Positions 1 through 9,560 of a stretch of DNA of 64,000 bases are shown here, one piece after another. Position 1 is the stretch's first letter. Every line of letters begins with the position of its first letter. The position numbers and the translations under genes are program-made. A model generated the notes under the pieces. The model was not told where the DNA came from. It saw only the letters and a program-made list of their open reading frames with translations, and did not search any database. The stretch comes from Calliopum simillimum (Eukaryota; Arthropoda; Insecta; Diptera; Lauxaniidae): positions 52,757,061 to 52,821,060 of the forward strand of contig OX638369.1 of the NCBI GenBank assembly GCA_951812925.1, written 5' to 3'.

Positions 1-1918
1 AAATAAAAAAAAAAACCTATAATTGTAAAATTTTGTAAAGTGAGAGTACGATGTGAATTTGTTTTCGCAAATCTAGTGATAAGTATTATATAAAAAATAA
101 TTGAAAAAGGGCACTGGAAAATAAACGGCGAGTACTTGAAAATTTGGAGGAATGAAAGATTCTAGGAGGCAAACTAATGACTAAGTGTTGTGATGGGAAC
201 AAAAGGTGGGTATTAAGAATACAACGGATCCTGAAATATTTTCATAGGAAGCTTAAAATTAAGAATTCTAGCTGAAAACAAATTTGTTAAGGAGTCAAGA
301 TCTCATTGCAGAAGAGAGAAAACTTAGTTTGATTGAGGTTAGCGACATCGATGAAATCGTTAAACATAGAACAGTGCTTGAGGTTTTCACTTTAAGAGCA
401 CCTTAAGGTGATCATCACCTTTTCTAACATATTCTAAAAAAAATTTCACTAGGTGCCACCGAAAAAATAAAATACCGATCGGATGGTGGCAACCCTATAC
501 GGTAACGCACGTACACCAACGACTCAGGATAAACACAACATTAAATAACTTCAAAAAAACATAACTTGGATACTATAAAAGAAACCACGATTTTGAGGGA
601 AGGAAAATAATTATAATAAAATTTACTTTTAAATAAAAATATTCAAAAAAAAAAATAAAAATTGTGCGCCACACCCCAAATTGGTTTAAACAAGAAAAAA
701 AGTTTTTATAAATCCAAAATAAAAATTTATTTTTTAGTGTAACTTTTTTTCAAGAGCTCATATGTATTTTGTTACACTAACTCTGAAAATTTCATTAAAA
801 ACGGATAAAAAGCCGAAGAGCTATTTTCAAATATGTGAGCATCCAAAAGTTGCATCGAACTTCCTATGGCCGCCATCTTGGATTTTTTTGAAATTTCAGA
901 AAATTTTTTTACCACAGATGACAACCCAAATCTTAATCGATTGCACAAAGGTAGACCAGAATTGATTGAATGAAAGTATGAGTTTTGAAATAGAAAAAAT
1001 CATCTGAATGAACAAAACTTTTTATCAGATCGTTGTGAAAGCTATTTCATACTAAGACTCATCTAATGCTTTAAAACATTCAATTCAACTGTTCAACTGC
1101 TAGAAAAAGTACAAATATGATATTTCCAATTAGTTAATGATTTAATATTGATTAAATACGTAAATAATTTATTTGTTTAACACAAACTATAATCTGTACA
1201 ACTCACTAGCATCGATAGAGTTTCGAACCCATACAAATTCGAATGAATAAATCATATTACATATTTATGGCAATTCATGCATACAACATCATTTTATATT
1301 TACAAACACACAAACCAACACATTTGCAAATTAAGTATGTAAATGTAAGGGTTTTACATATACTTATTTACATATTTACAATCATACGAAGACTGTTTGC
1401 TTGTTATCCTTAATGTTGTTTATAGAGGAGCATATAGTGCGCTTTGCTTTGCTGTTTATTTCATTTATTGCAATTAAATTACTGCATTTCATTGCATTAA
1501 ATACAAAGGGATTATGGATTTATGCCAAAAGGATGAATGCGAGCAGAGATGAAGATGCTTTTTGCCTCAGGTCAAATTTAGTTGGTTTCATTACGCGTTG
1601 TGTTGTAGCAGTCATTCGAAGGATATGGTGTGTTGGGAGTCTTTCAAAGCCGTCAATATGCAATTGATATGCAGTAGAAGATGTATGAATGTGTTGTTGT
1701 TGTCGATGATGGTAGATGTAGTTGATGCTGTTGATGATAATGGTTTTGGTAATAGCTTGCGGCTCAAATTCATGCATGATGAGATCTAATACAACCAGAA
1801 ATGTATTTAAACAACAGAGTTTTATATTTTGCACATGGAGTGAGAAATTCTAAAATTTGTTTCCGAAAGAGTTGAATGAGAGTGTTTTTCCAAGCAAAAA
1901 ATAATACAAAATTAAATA
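1..1918. other. AT-rich non-coding stretch
   Basis: No gene is recognised. Small open frames near 1400-1830 overlap on both strands and look like chance. Positions 1690-1745 are rich in TTG/ATG trinucleotide runs. The part from about 740 to 960 is a dispersed repeat listed separately. Confidence 0.6.
740..960. repeat. dispersed repeat, copy 1 (partner at 11615-11805)
   Basis: This stretch matches 11615-11805 in the same orientation. Both contain an ATTAAAA.CGGATAAAAAG segment, then a segment reading GAACTTCCTATGGCC, then a segment with TCTTGATCGATTxC-like text. The copies are clearly diverged, so the family is old. No terminal repeats or coding remnants are visible. Confidence 0.5.
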
Positions 1919-2052
1919 TTGCACCTTAAGTTTTCATTAAAATTATTGGAGTCGTTTTCGAGTAATATTGAATCAAAATTTTCAATGGCGTGGCATTTAT
2001 TCGATACCGTCCACTTTTCGTTTATTACAAGGCATTGATAAGTAGTACCTAC
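1919..2052. repeat. old dispersed repeat, left half, split by the gypsy insertion
   Basis: The text around 1940-2045 (TTGGAGTCGTTTTCGAGTAA, then a GCGTGGCA block, then a CCACTTTT block and an ATTGATA block) is repeated in the same order at about 8040-8180. It continues on the far side of the gypsy element from 7751. The two halves rejoin cleanly once the element and one copy of CTAC are removed. Confidence 0.65.
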
Positions 2053-2281
2053 TGTCACAGGATGGTTTTTAAAAGTTTATCGTTTAATTTTTAATTAAAG
2101 TTTTATTGAAAACAAAATCGTTAATACAACATTCTTATTCGCAACGCCATAACTGAACTGAACTTAACATGAAAAGAAAACAGTGTTGCATTTTTAAGGA
2201 AAACAAAAGGGAAAAAGTAAAATGTAATAAATTAGTGCTGCAAATTAAATTATAAAAGTTAATTAGAAATCATAGCTGACA
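2053..2281 (-). repeat. gypsy 3' LTR
   Basis: This is the downstream LTR on the minus strand and matches 7522-7750 base for base by eye. Read on the minus strand it carries an AATAAA about 60 bases from its 3' end, a plausible polyadenylation signal. The purine-rich text just upstream on the element strand (AGGAAGGGCCGAG, about 2285-2297) is a modest polypurine-tract candidate for plus-strand priming. Confidence 0.93.
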
Positions 2282-2299
2282 ACTCGGCCCTTCCTGGCA

Positions 2300-5200
2300 C
2301 TAATCGTCCTCGATTTCGTTGGTATCTTCTTCATCAAGTTCTGGACAAGAGCGGCACCATGGTTTCATTTTATCAGATGAAAACGTAGAGCTAAATTTAC
2401 GGCATTTTATCTGCATCCCTGGAATATCTTCTATTTGATAGCGATCGTTGCCTAGCACTTTTGTTACGACGTAGGGTCCTCGAAATTTGGGTTCGAGTTT
2501 CCGAGATTCACCTGTAGCAGTAGGCTCATTTTCGATGACAACTAAATCATTTTCGTTGTATACAGTAGGTCGGCTATGTTTAGAGTCAAATCGTTTTTTC
2601 CAGCGTTGTCGTTCACGTTCGATATTTTGTACAGCTTGTTGTTGTTTTTCAACTGTTGTTGGCGTGGTTAAATCTTCTTTGTTGTCGTTATGAATAGCAG
2701 CTAGTAGTCGATTTTGGATGACATCTCGTAGCTTAAAATCAAAGACTAATTCGTTTGGACTAAAACCTGATGTGTCGTTTTTCTGAGAATTTACAGTCCA
2801 TTGAAGATTTCGTAACGTAAGATCCCAATCTTTCGGATTTTCTGTCGTGGTACGGAGGAACGATAATATTGTCTGATTCGCTCTCTCAACTTGACCATTG
2901 GAGCGAGGAGTACGAACGGCGGTTTTTATATGCTTAATACTGTTGCTGCTGCAATATTCTTCAAATTGCTTGGACGTGAAAGCGGTCCCTCGATCGCTAA
3001 CAATTTTTTCTGGTAACCCAAAGTAGCTGGACATCTCGTTGAGAGTGTTGATAATAGGCATTGTTTTCGTGTTGCGTACTGCTTTTACTATTAAAAATTT
3101 TGAAAATGCGTCAGATATTGCCAAGACGTAGCAATTACTTCTTTTACTTTTGACAAAAGGCCCAAGATGGTCAATGTGAACCAAACGAAAAGGTACTGCT
3201 TCCACGTCGTCGTAATGCATCTGACCTTCGGATTTTCCACCTCGTGTTTTATTGTAACAGCACTCTACACAAGCTGAGATATAATCTTTGACGTACTTAC
3301 GTATTTTCGGGAACCAAAAATTTTGCTTTACTCGTTCAATAGTCTTTTCTACAGCAAAGTGTCCCATGTCATCGTGACATGATTGGGCAACTCTCCATCG
3401 TATGGCTTTAGGTACTACAAACCTTAAACCATTTTCAGTTCGACGGTATAAACGGTGATGTTTAAGTTCATAATCATTTTTAAATTGCGTTTCTTGTGGC
3501 GATGATTTTCCCTTTTTTAAAACGGCGATGATTTCTTGAAGCGACGTATCTTGGAGCTGCATCGTGAAGAGCCAATCGTCGTGGCTCGCTGTTACCTTCA
3601 TAACAAAACCAGCAGGTTCTACTTCGTTTGGTGGTTCGTGTGGTGATCTGCTGAGCGCGTCTACATGAGCAAGTCGACTTCCTTGTCTATGAATCGTGTC
3701 AAAATCGTATTCTAATAGTTTCATCCACCAGCGTGCGATTTTCGGTTTTAATTCTTTGTTGGCTTTTACTTTTGCGATCGCTGCGCAATCAGTTACAACA
3801 CGGAAATGTTTTCCAAGAAGATATATTCTAAAACGATCTAACGTTTCGACGACTGCGAGAGCTTCAAGTTCATAGCTGTGATACTTGCTTTCTGCTTCTG
3901 TACAGTGACGACTGTAGTAAAATACTGGTTGCCATGCTTTACCGTTTGTCGATTGTAAAAGCACGCCAGCTAGACCAATGCTACTTGCATCAGTGTGTAC
4001 TTCGTGTTGGGCGTTACTATCGTAAAGAGCGAGAACTGGATCACTGCACAATATGTCAATTAAAGTTTGAAAAGCTTGTTGTTGTTCAATACCCCAGCAA
4101 AAAGTCTGAGAATTGCGTAGAAGCGTTGTGATTGGTTTAGTAATTAACGAATAATCCTGAACGAATTTTCTGAAAAACCCTGTTAATCCTAAAAATCTTC
4201 GTACTTCAGTAACGTTTGTAGGAGGTTTGAAATTTTTAATAGCTGTAACCTTCTGATTACCAGGCATTATTCCTTTTTCATTTATAACGTGACCTAAATG
4301 CATTAACTCCGTGGCCAGAAAATTACATTTATTGAGCCGTAAAGTTAATTTACTTTCTTCAAGTAGACTTAAGAATTTTTCTAAACGATATAAACCTTCT
4401 TCAATATTTTTACTTGGAATAATAACGTCGTCTAAATAGATAAGTACTTCACCACTACCCATTTGTGAAGCCATTTTATTCATCGTTGCTTGAAATACAG
4501 CAGGAGCATTTACTAGCCCAAAAGGCATTCTGTTATATTCATAGTGATTATCAGTCGTTATGAAAGCGGTATATTGTTTAGAAGTTTCGTCAATCTCGAT
4601 CTGGTGATAACCCATACGTAGGTCAAGTGTCGTAAAGAATTTATTTCCGGCGAGCTGGGCAAATTGTTCTTCCATGTTTGGCATGGGAAACGGTTTTTTT
4701 ACAGTAATTTTATTCAAGCATCTGTAATCGACGCAAAGACGATGTTCTCCATTCTTTTTCTCCACCAAGACAACAGGCGAAGCGTAAGGTGATTCTGATG
4801 GGCGTATAATATCGTTTTCAAGTAATTCAGCGACAATATCATTTACAATTTTACGTTTAGCAAATGGTATTCTATATGGTTTCATTGAAATTGGAATATC
4901 TGTAGTAAGTTGAAAGTTCATTTTATTAATTACGCATTTACCTATTTCGGAAACATTTTCGGCAAAAACATTACGATATTCTGATAAAAGTTTATTTAAT
5001 TTTTTGCGTTCCGATTCTGTCATATCAGGGGAAGCATTTAAATTTTCTACGTGGCAGCTATCACCCTCAATAATAACTCGATTGCCATTTCGACAAAGTA
5101 TATCTCTACCAACTAAAACATCTTCCAGAATAAAATTATCGTTTACAATCAACAAATCTGTATTAAATATGTTTGAGTCAATTTCTAATGATACAGATAT

Positions 5201-6961
5201 TTTGGACGTACATTCGTATTCGCCACCTGCGATACCCGTTAAAATAATAGAACAGTTTTTATGATTTTGAAAGTTTTTCGCATAAGTTTTACGTATGAGT
5301 GTTCGAACACTACCTGGGTCGATAAAAGATTTGACACTTAAATCATTTATTTTAATTATTTTCGTAACGTGGTCATTATTTATTTCGCGAGAGTCATTAT
5401 CAATTTTATTCACGTTAGATTTCTGATTTTTTTTATTTGGACAGTCTTCGGATTTGTGCGTTGTACGATCACAATTATTACACCGTAATTTACGTTGCGG
5501 TTCGGTACACTTATTAGAATAGTGACCCATTTTTGAGCAATTAAAACACTTTATATTTTTGGCGTTGTCTGTTTTAAAATTATTTTTTTCATTTGGTAAA
5601 TTTTTCGTATCCACGTTACGATTAGGAAATGTAGAAAATTTATTTTTCGGTTGCGATGGATAAAGTTTTATTTCATTATACACTGTATAATTGTTTATGT
5701 CCCTAAGAAGATCATTACACAAAATATATTCATTAGATATTTTTTTCCGTAAGTCAATATCATTTATTCCATTAATAATGTATCGCGCGATTGCTGATTC
5801 GGGTATGCTACCCTTAGAACCCAAGGACACCATTTTATAAAAATATTCTTGTGGAGTTTCGTTGCTATGACGTTTAGTATTTGCCATTTTGATGTGTATG
5901 TCAGCAATATTTTCGTTGCAAGGGAAATCAGCGGTAAATTTTGAAACGAATTGTTGCCACGTTAAAAATATTTCTTGTGCGTCTACCCAATATTTAGCAT
6001 ATCCATGTAGTTTTTGTTGAACTGCAAACAGCAAAAGTTGATCGTCCCATTTATATGCAGAGCGTAGCATTTCGATTCGTCGGATGAATTGAAAAGAATT
6101 AATTGACCTCTCCGTTGAAGGATCAAAATCTGGTAGTAGCGTTATTACTTCACGTACGTTGTTAAACGGATTTTGGTTACCAGTCGGTTGTGGATAACCA
6201 TTAAAAGAATAAGGATTAATTAAATTACCTCTTTCGTTTGTCGTATCCAAATGATTACCTGGTGATGTACCATTGATGAAAGTTTGCGCAGAAAAATTTT
6301 GGTGCGGCAATGCGTTTGTTGTGGCTGGCTGTGGTCGCCAAGCCATTTCCGTTTGACGCGGATCAATATAGCATGCGTTATGACGAATAGACGGATTAAA
6401 ATTACACGCGTTTGACGTAAATGGTTGTTGGAGCGAAACATTTGGTTCATTTATACGCGACAACGTTGGCACAAAATTATTTACGTTAACGGATGAAGAC
6501 ATTATTGGATACTGGTGCTGAATTAAACTGCACGGAACGTTTGCACCGACGTTTTGAAAATTTGGAATTGATCTGGAAGGAATCATTCTAGCATTATCAC
6601 TAGCAATAAAAGGAATTTGTGAATAAGCTATTGGCACATTTGTTACGTTTGAACACACTGGTATTGTGACGGGCGTGATCACATTCGTATCAATAGGCGA
6701 TGACATTACCGGTGGTAGAAAATTTTCACTTGAGGAAGTTTTATTTTGATTCACATTTTCGTGGCGCGTTTTCATTTCTGCAAGTGATTTTTCCAAAAAG
6801 GTTATTCGTTGTGTTAAAGTATCGTTAGCACTGTCAAAACTATTGTCACTTTCGTGATCTTCTAAACGTTTAATTAAATCTTGTTTTCTTCCGTGTGTAG
6901 CTAAACCAGCATCTTCACATTTTTTTCGTAACTCGTTGAGTTTCAATTTATGTAAACCCAT
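2300..6961 (-). CDS. Gag-Pol polyprotein of the Ty3/gypsy element
   Basis: This single frame of 1553 residues starts at a true ATG. Residues 1-37 look like a SAP DNA-binding motif (pattern L..LR..C...GL...G.K..LI.RL). A low-complexity Asn/Pro/Ser-rich stretch and a retrotransposon Gag core (about 275-430) follow. Two CCHC knuckles lie at about 472-485 and 494-507. The protease site is Asp548 in IDPGS, where D[ST]G is usual. Reverse transcriptase carries YLDD at 842-845. RNase H carries TDAS (Asp991), Glu1032, Asp1058 and Asp1101. The integrase zinc site is H1196, H1201, C1231, C1234, and its catalytic triad is Asp1264, Asp1323 and Glu1359. Gag and Pol are fused without a frameshift. It ends 18 bp before the 3' LTR. 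Confidence 0.93.
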   Translation of the reverse strand: MGLHKLKLNELRKKCEDAGLATHGRKQDLIKRLEDHESDNSFDSANDTLTQRITFLEKSLAEMKTRHENVNQNKTSSSENFLPPVMSSPIDTNVITPVTIPVCSNVTNVPIAYSQIPFIASDNARMIPSRSIPNFQNVGANVPCSLIQHQYPIMSSSVNVNNFVPTLSRINEPNVSLQQPFTSNACNFNPSIRHNACYIDPRQTEMAWRPQPATTNALPHQNFSAQTFINGTSPGNHLDTTNERGNLINPYSFNGYPQPTGNQNPFNNVREVITLLPDFDPSTERSINSFQFIRRIEMLRSAYKWDDQLLLFAVQQKLHGYAKYWVDAQEIFLTWQQFVSKFTADFPCNENIADIHIKMANTKRHSNETPQEYFYKMVSLGSKGSIPESAIARYIINGINDIDLRKKISNEYILCNDLLRDINNYTVYNEIKLYPSQPKNKFSTFPNRNVDTKNLPNEKNNFKTDNAKNIKCFNCSKMGHYSNKCTEPQRKLRCNNCDRTTHKSEDCPNKKNQKSNVNKIDNDSREINNDHVTKIIKINDLSVKSFIDPGSVRTLIRKTYAKNFQNHKNCSIILTGIAGGEYECTSKISVSLEIDSNIFNTDLLIVNDNFILEDVLVGRDILCRNGNRVIIEGDSCHVENLNASPDMTESERKKLNKLLSEYRNVFAENVSEIGKCVINKMNFQLTTDIPISMKPYRIPFAKRKIVNDIVAELLENDIIRPSESPYASPVVLVEKKNGEHRLCVDYRCLNKITVKKPFPMPNMEEQFAQLAGNKFFTTLDLRMGYHQIEIDETSKQYTAFITTDNHYEYNRMPFGLVNAPAVFQATMNKMASQMGSGEVLIYLDDVIIPSKNIEEGLYRLEKFLSLLEESKLTLRLNKCNFLATELMHLGHVINEKGIMPGNQKVTAIKNFKPPTNVTEVRRFLGLTGFFRKFVQDYSLITKPITTLLRNSQTFCWGIEQQQAFQTLIDILCSDPVLALYDSNAQHEVHTDASSIGLAGVLLQSTNGKAWQPVFYYSRHCTEAESKYHSYELEALAVVETLDRFRIYLLGKHFRVVTDCAAIAKVKANKELKPKIARWWMKLLEYDFDTIHRQGSRLAHVDALSRSPHEPPNEVEPAGFVMKVTASHDDWLFTMQLQDTSLQEIIAVLKKGKSSPQETQFKNDYELKHHRLYRRTENGLRFVVPKAIRWRVAQSCHDDMGHFAVEKTIERVKQNFWFPKIRKYVKDYISACVECCYNKTRGGKSEGQMHYDDVEAVPFRLVHIDHLGPFVKSKRSNCYVLAISDAFSKFLIVKAVRNTKTMPIINTLNEMSSYFGLPEKIVSDRGTAFTSKQFEEYCSSNSIKHIKTAVRTPRSNGQVERANQTILSFLRTTTENPKDWDLTLRNLQWTVNSQKNDTSGFSPNELVFDFKLRDVIQNRLLAAIHNDNKEDLTTPTTVEKQQQAVQNIERERQRWKKRFDSKHSRPTVYNENDLVVIENEPTATGESRKLEPKFRGPYVVTKVLGNDRYQIEDIPGMQIKCRKFSSTFSSDKMKPWCRSCPELDEEDTNEIEDD

Positions 6962-7521
6962 TGTTTTGTTTTGATCGCGTTGTTTGTTTTCGTAAATAAA
7001 ATGATTTTTGGTTTGTTTACGTTTTATTGTGACGTTTAAATTTTCCCAATTGGAATTTAGCTCGTATTGCTATCTCGTTCTAGCCGTATGCTAGCTTATT
7101 ACAATTTTTACGTTTCTAAAATTTCGTTTAATCGTATGCTTTTCTTTCAATCATTCTTTTCGTTCTATTCTCGAGTCGTTCCGTTTTCAAATAACACAAA
7201 GCGTATGTGCAAATGACGTTGAACGAGGGAAATCAAAACGAACAAACAGCACGACAGCACGTAAAAATAGAAAATGAACGAAGGAGAAAATTAAGCACGA
7301 ACGAAAGGCACGTAAAAAACGTTTCGGCAGTTGCGAATAAGGTTAAAACGAATTTGCGAACCGACGCTATAGTACGAACGATAGCACAAAGCAATACCCC
7401 GAGGAGCACCACTTTTATTAAAATTATAGGTTAAAGCACGTTGAGTTTTTTTTTTTTTTTTTTTATAAAATCACAAATTTTTCACGTTTGTAAGCACAGA
7501 TTAACATTTCACTTCTGAATT
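6962..7521 (-). other. gypsy 5' leader
   Basis: This is untranslated leader between the 5' LTR and the Gag start. The first bases after the LTR on the element strand read AATTCAGAAGTGAAATG, which does not begin with TGG, so the usual primer-binding site against a tRNA CCA end is not obvious. A poly-A run on the element strand lies at about 7446-7464. A 75-codon open frame on the plus strand inside it is judged a chance frame. Confidence 0.6.
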
Positions 7522-7750
7522 TGTCACAGGATGGTTTTTAAAAGTTTATCGTTTAATTTTTAATTAAAGTTTTATTGAAAACAAAATCGTTAATACAACA
7601 TTCTTATTCGCAACGCCATAACTGAACTGAACTTAACATGAAAAGAAAACAGTGTTGCATTTTTAAGGAAAACAAAAGGGAAAAAGTAAAATGTAATAAA
7701 TTAGTGCTGCAAATTAAATTATAAAAGTTAATTAGAAATCATAGCTGACA
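7522..7750 (-). repeat. gypsy 5' LTR
   Basis: This is the upstream LTR on the minus strand, identical by eye to 2053-2281. It is followed by the target-duplication copy CTAC at 7751-7754. It should carry the promoter for the genomic RNA, but no TATA box can be placed confidently because the LTR is itself AT-rich. Confidence 0.93.
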
Positions 7751-8280
7751 CTACATACCAAATTTCATTAAAATACCTTGTAACGTTTGCGAGAAATAGC
7801 ATTTAATGTATTTTGCTTGTATGGGAGATTCCACGAACAGCTTCGATATTTCGCTTACTTTCATATCAGAGATGCCTTATAGCAAGTAAGCTCCCCACAG
7901 TTAATTTCAGAATGATTGCTGCATTAGTTTTCTTTTAATACCGCATTATATTTTTGTGGGCGGTGCCACGCTCTTCAATGAGTTTTCCCAGTATAACGGT
8001 ATATCACATATTAATCCTTGTAACATTTTCTAAATTTTCATCAAAATTGTTGGAGTCGTTTTCGAGTAATATTAAATAAAAATTTCCAAAGGTTAAAGGT
8101 GGGCGTCGCACTTTTTCGATGCCGCCCACTTTTTTTTCCATTAAAATACATTGATAGTCAGTAGCTGTGTACTGAATTTCATCGAAATATCTTTAATGGT
8201 TTGGAAGTTATGACTACATCAAATTTAAAGTTTAGTGCGGTGTTACGGCTCCTAGAGGGCGACTATAAAGTTAAAACCTT
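7751..8280. repeat. old dispersed repeat, right half
   Basis: This continues the repeat interrupted at 2052. It contains two diverged internal units (about 7751-7990 and 8030-8250), each with a GGGCGTxGCA or GGCGGTGCCACG block, a TCATTAAAAT-type block and a CAGTAGCT/TACCAAATTTC-type block. A related diverged tract lies at 56461-57200. Confidence 0.55.
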
Positions 8281-9560
8281 GTGTATTCTTCATTCTATGC
8301 TAGAGTGCATCTTTTTCTAAAGTTTCATTAAAATCGCTGCATTGGTTATTGAGAAAATATGGGCATATATACAGGGTGTATTGCGGTTACGAAGCTTCTG
8401 GGAGATGATAGAGGCGGCCTAGACCAACAAAAAATTTCACCTGAGAGCGGGGTCTAAAATGTACCCCTGAGGAGTTATAGGGTTAAAACTGATTTTCTGA
8501 CTTGTTTCAGAAAAAAAATTTTCTTGGATCATAACTTTGATATATATCTAATTAGCACTGGGAAAAAAATGTTTAATAAAAATAGACGCCCCCTCATTCT
8601 AAAAATAAAAAATTTGTCACATCTCTGAAACTATTTGACACAGGTGTTCGCATCACTTTATCTGAAATCAAATCTTATTCACTTGTGCCAAATAGTTTCA
8701 GAGATTTGACCAATTTGTTTTTTTTAGACCCATAGCCCCGCCTATTTTTATTGAACATTTTTTTCCCAGTGCCAATTAGATATGTACCAAATCTCATTTA
8801 CCTGAGACAAATATTTTCAGAGATACGACAAATTTCGGGAGGAGGGAACGTGGCGTTGCCCATTTTTTTATTGGATACTACTTCCTCAAGTATTGTTAAT
8901 ATATGCATCTTCCTATGTCAAATAGTTTCAAAGAGAGAAATGATTGCTTCCTTATTTTCATATAAATAGCGTTTTTCCGACCTTTAACGGCCTGCGGGCA
9001 CGGTCAAATATGTTCCGAATCGGACCGAATTTTTTTGCTTGGTGTCTATACCTAGGAGGCCAATATAAGAACAGAAAAAAATACTGCTTCTATATCAACT
9101 AAGTACCTTAAATTGGTTTAACATTTTTACAGTATCACATCCTGTTTGCTTTACTTTACCTGAAATGAAATCTTATTCGTATGTGTCAAATGGTTTCAGA
9201 GATATGACGAATTTGATTTTTTTAGTGACCCCGCCCAGATTTTATTAAACATTTTTTCCCAGTGCCAATTACATATGTACTGAAGCTCATTCCCCAGAGT
9301 CCAATATTTCCAGAGATTCAAGAATTTCGGGTCGAAGGGGCGTAGCATCACGGATGTAATTTACTCAAGCATTGTTCATATACATACCAAATCTCATTCA
9401 ATTATGTCAAATAGTTTTAAAGTTAGGACTGATTCTTGCTATTATAGCCCCATTTTTTCATATAAATAGCGTTTTTCCGACCTTCAACGGCCTTGCGGCA
9501 CTGTCAAATATTTTCCGATCGGGACCAAAACTTTTATGCTTGATACTTACACCAATAGGA
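8281..9560. repeat. internally duplicated repeat tract
   Basis: Two segments of roughly 450 bp (about 8510-9060 and 9110-9550) are direct, diverged duplicates. Both contain TTTCAGAGAT, a CCCAGTGCCAATTA block and a GTTTTTCCGACCTT.AACGGCC block. The first also holds a short hairpin (8545-8792, listed separately). No coding sense is visible. Confidence 0.55.
8545..8792. repeat. inverted repeat (hairpin), about 110-bp arms
   Basis: The left arm reads ATCTAATTAGCACTGGGAAA and the right arm its complement TTTCCCAGTGCCAATTAGAT with one mismatch. Pairing continues inward through a GTCACATCTCTGAAACTATT block on the left and AATAGTTTCAGAGATTTGAC on the right, leaving a loop of about 30 bases near 8670. 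Confidence 0.6.

Larger units (their letters stand above)
2053..7750 (-). mobile_element. Ty3/gypsy LTR retrotransposon, full length
   Basis: The element is 5698 bp long and lies on the minus strand. It has two 229-bp LTRs that I read as identical, starting TGTCAG and ending CTGACA-complement style (TGTCA...TGACA ends). A 4-bp target duplication CTAC flanks it (2049-2052 and 7751-7754). Between the LTRs is one long Gag-Pol frame and a leader of about 560 bp that includes a poly-T run at 7446-7464. There is no envelope frame. Identical LTRs and an unbroken frame point to a very recent insertion. The order RT, RNase H, integrase after protease is that of Ty3/gypsy (Metaviridae); I could not place the lineage further. 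Confidence 0.95.

Noticed and set aside
1200..1240. tRNA-like T-loop text GTTTCGAACCCA
   Set aside because: The flanking bases do not form a T stem, and no acceptor or anticodon stem can be placed on either strand.
7207..7434. 75-codon plus-strand frame in the gypsy leader
   Set aside because: It is antisense to the element, basic and low in complexity, with no known counterpart.
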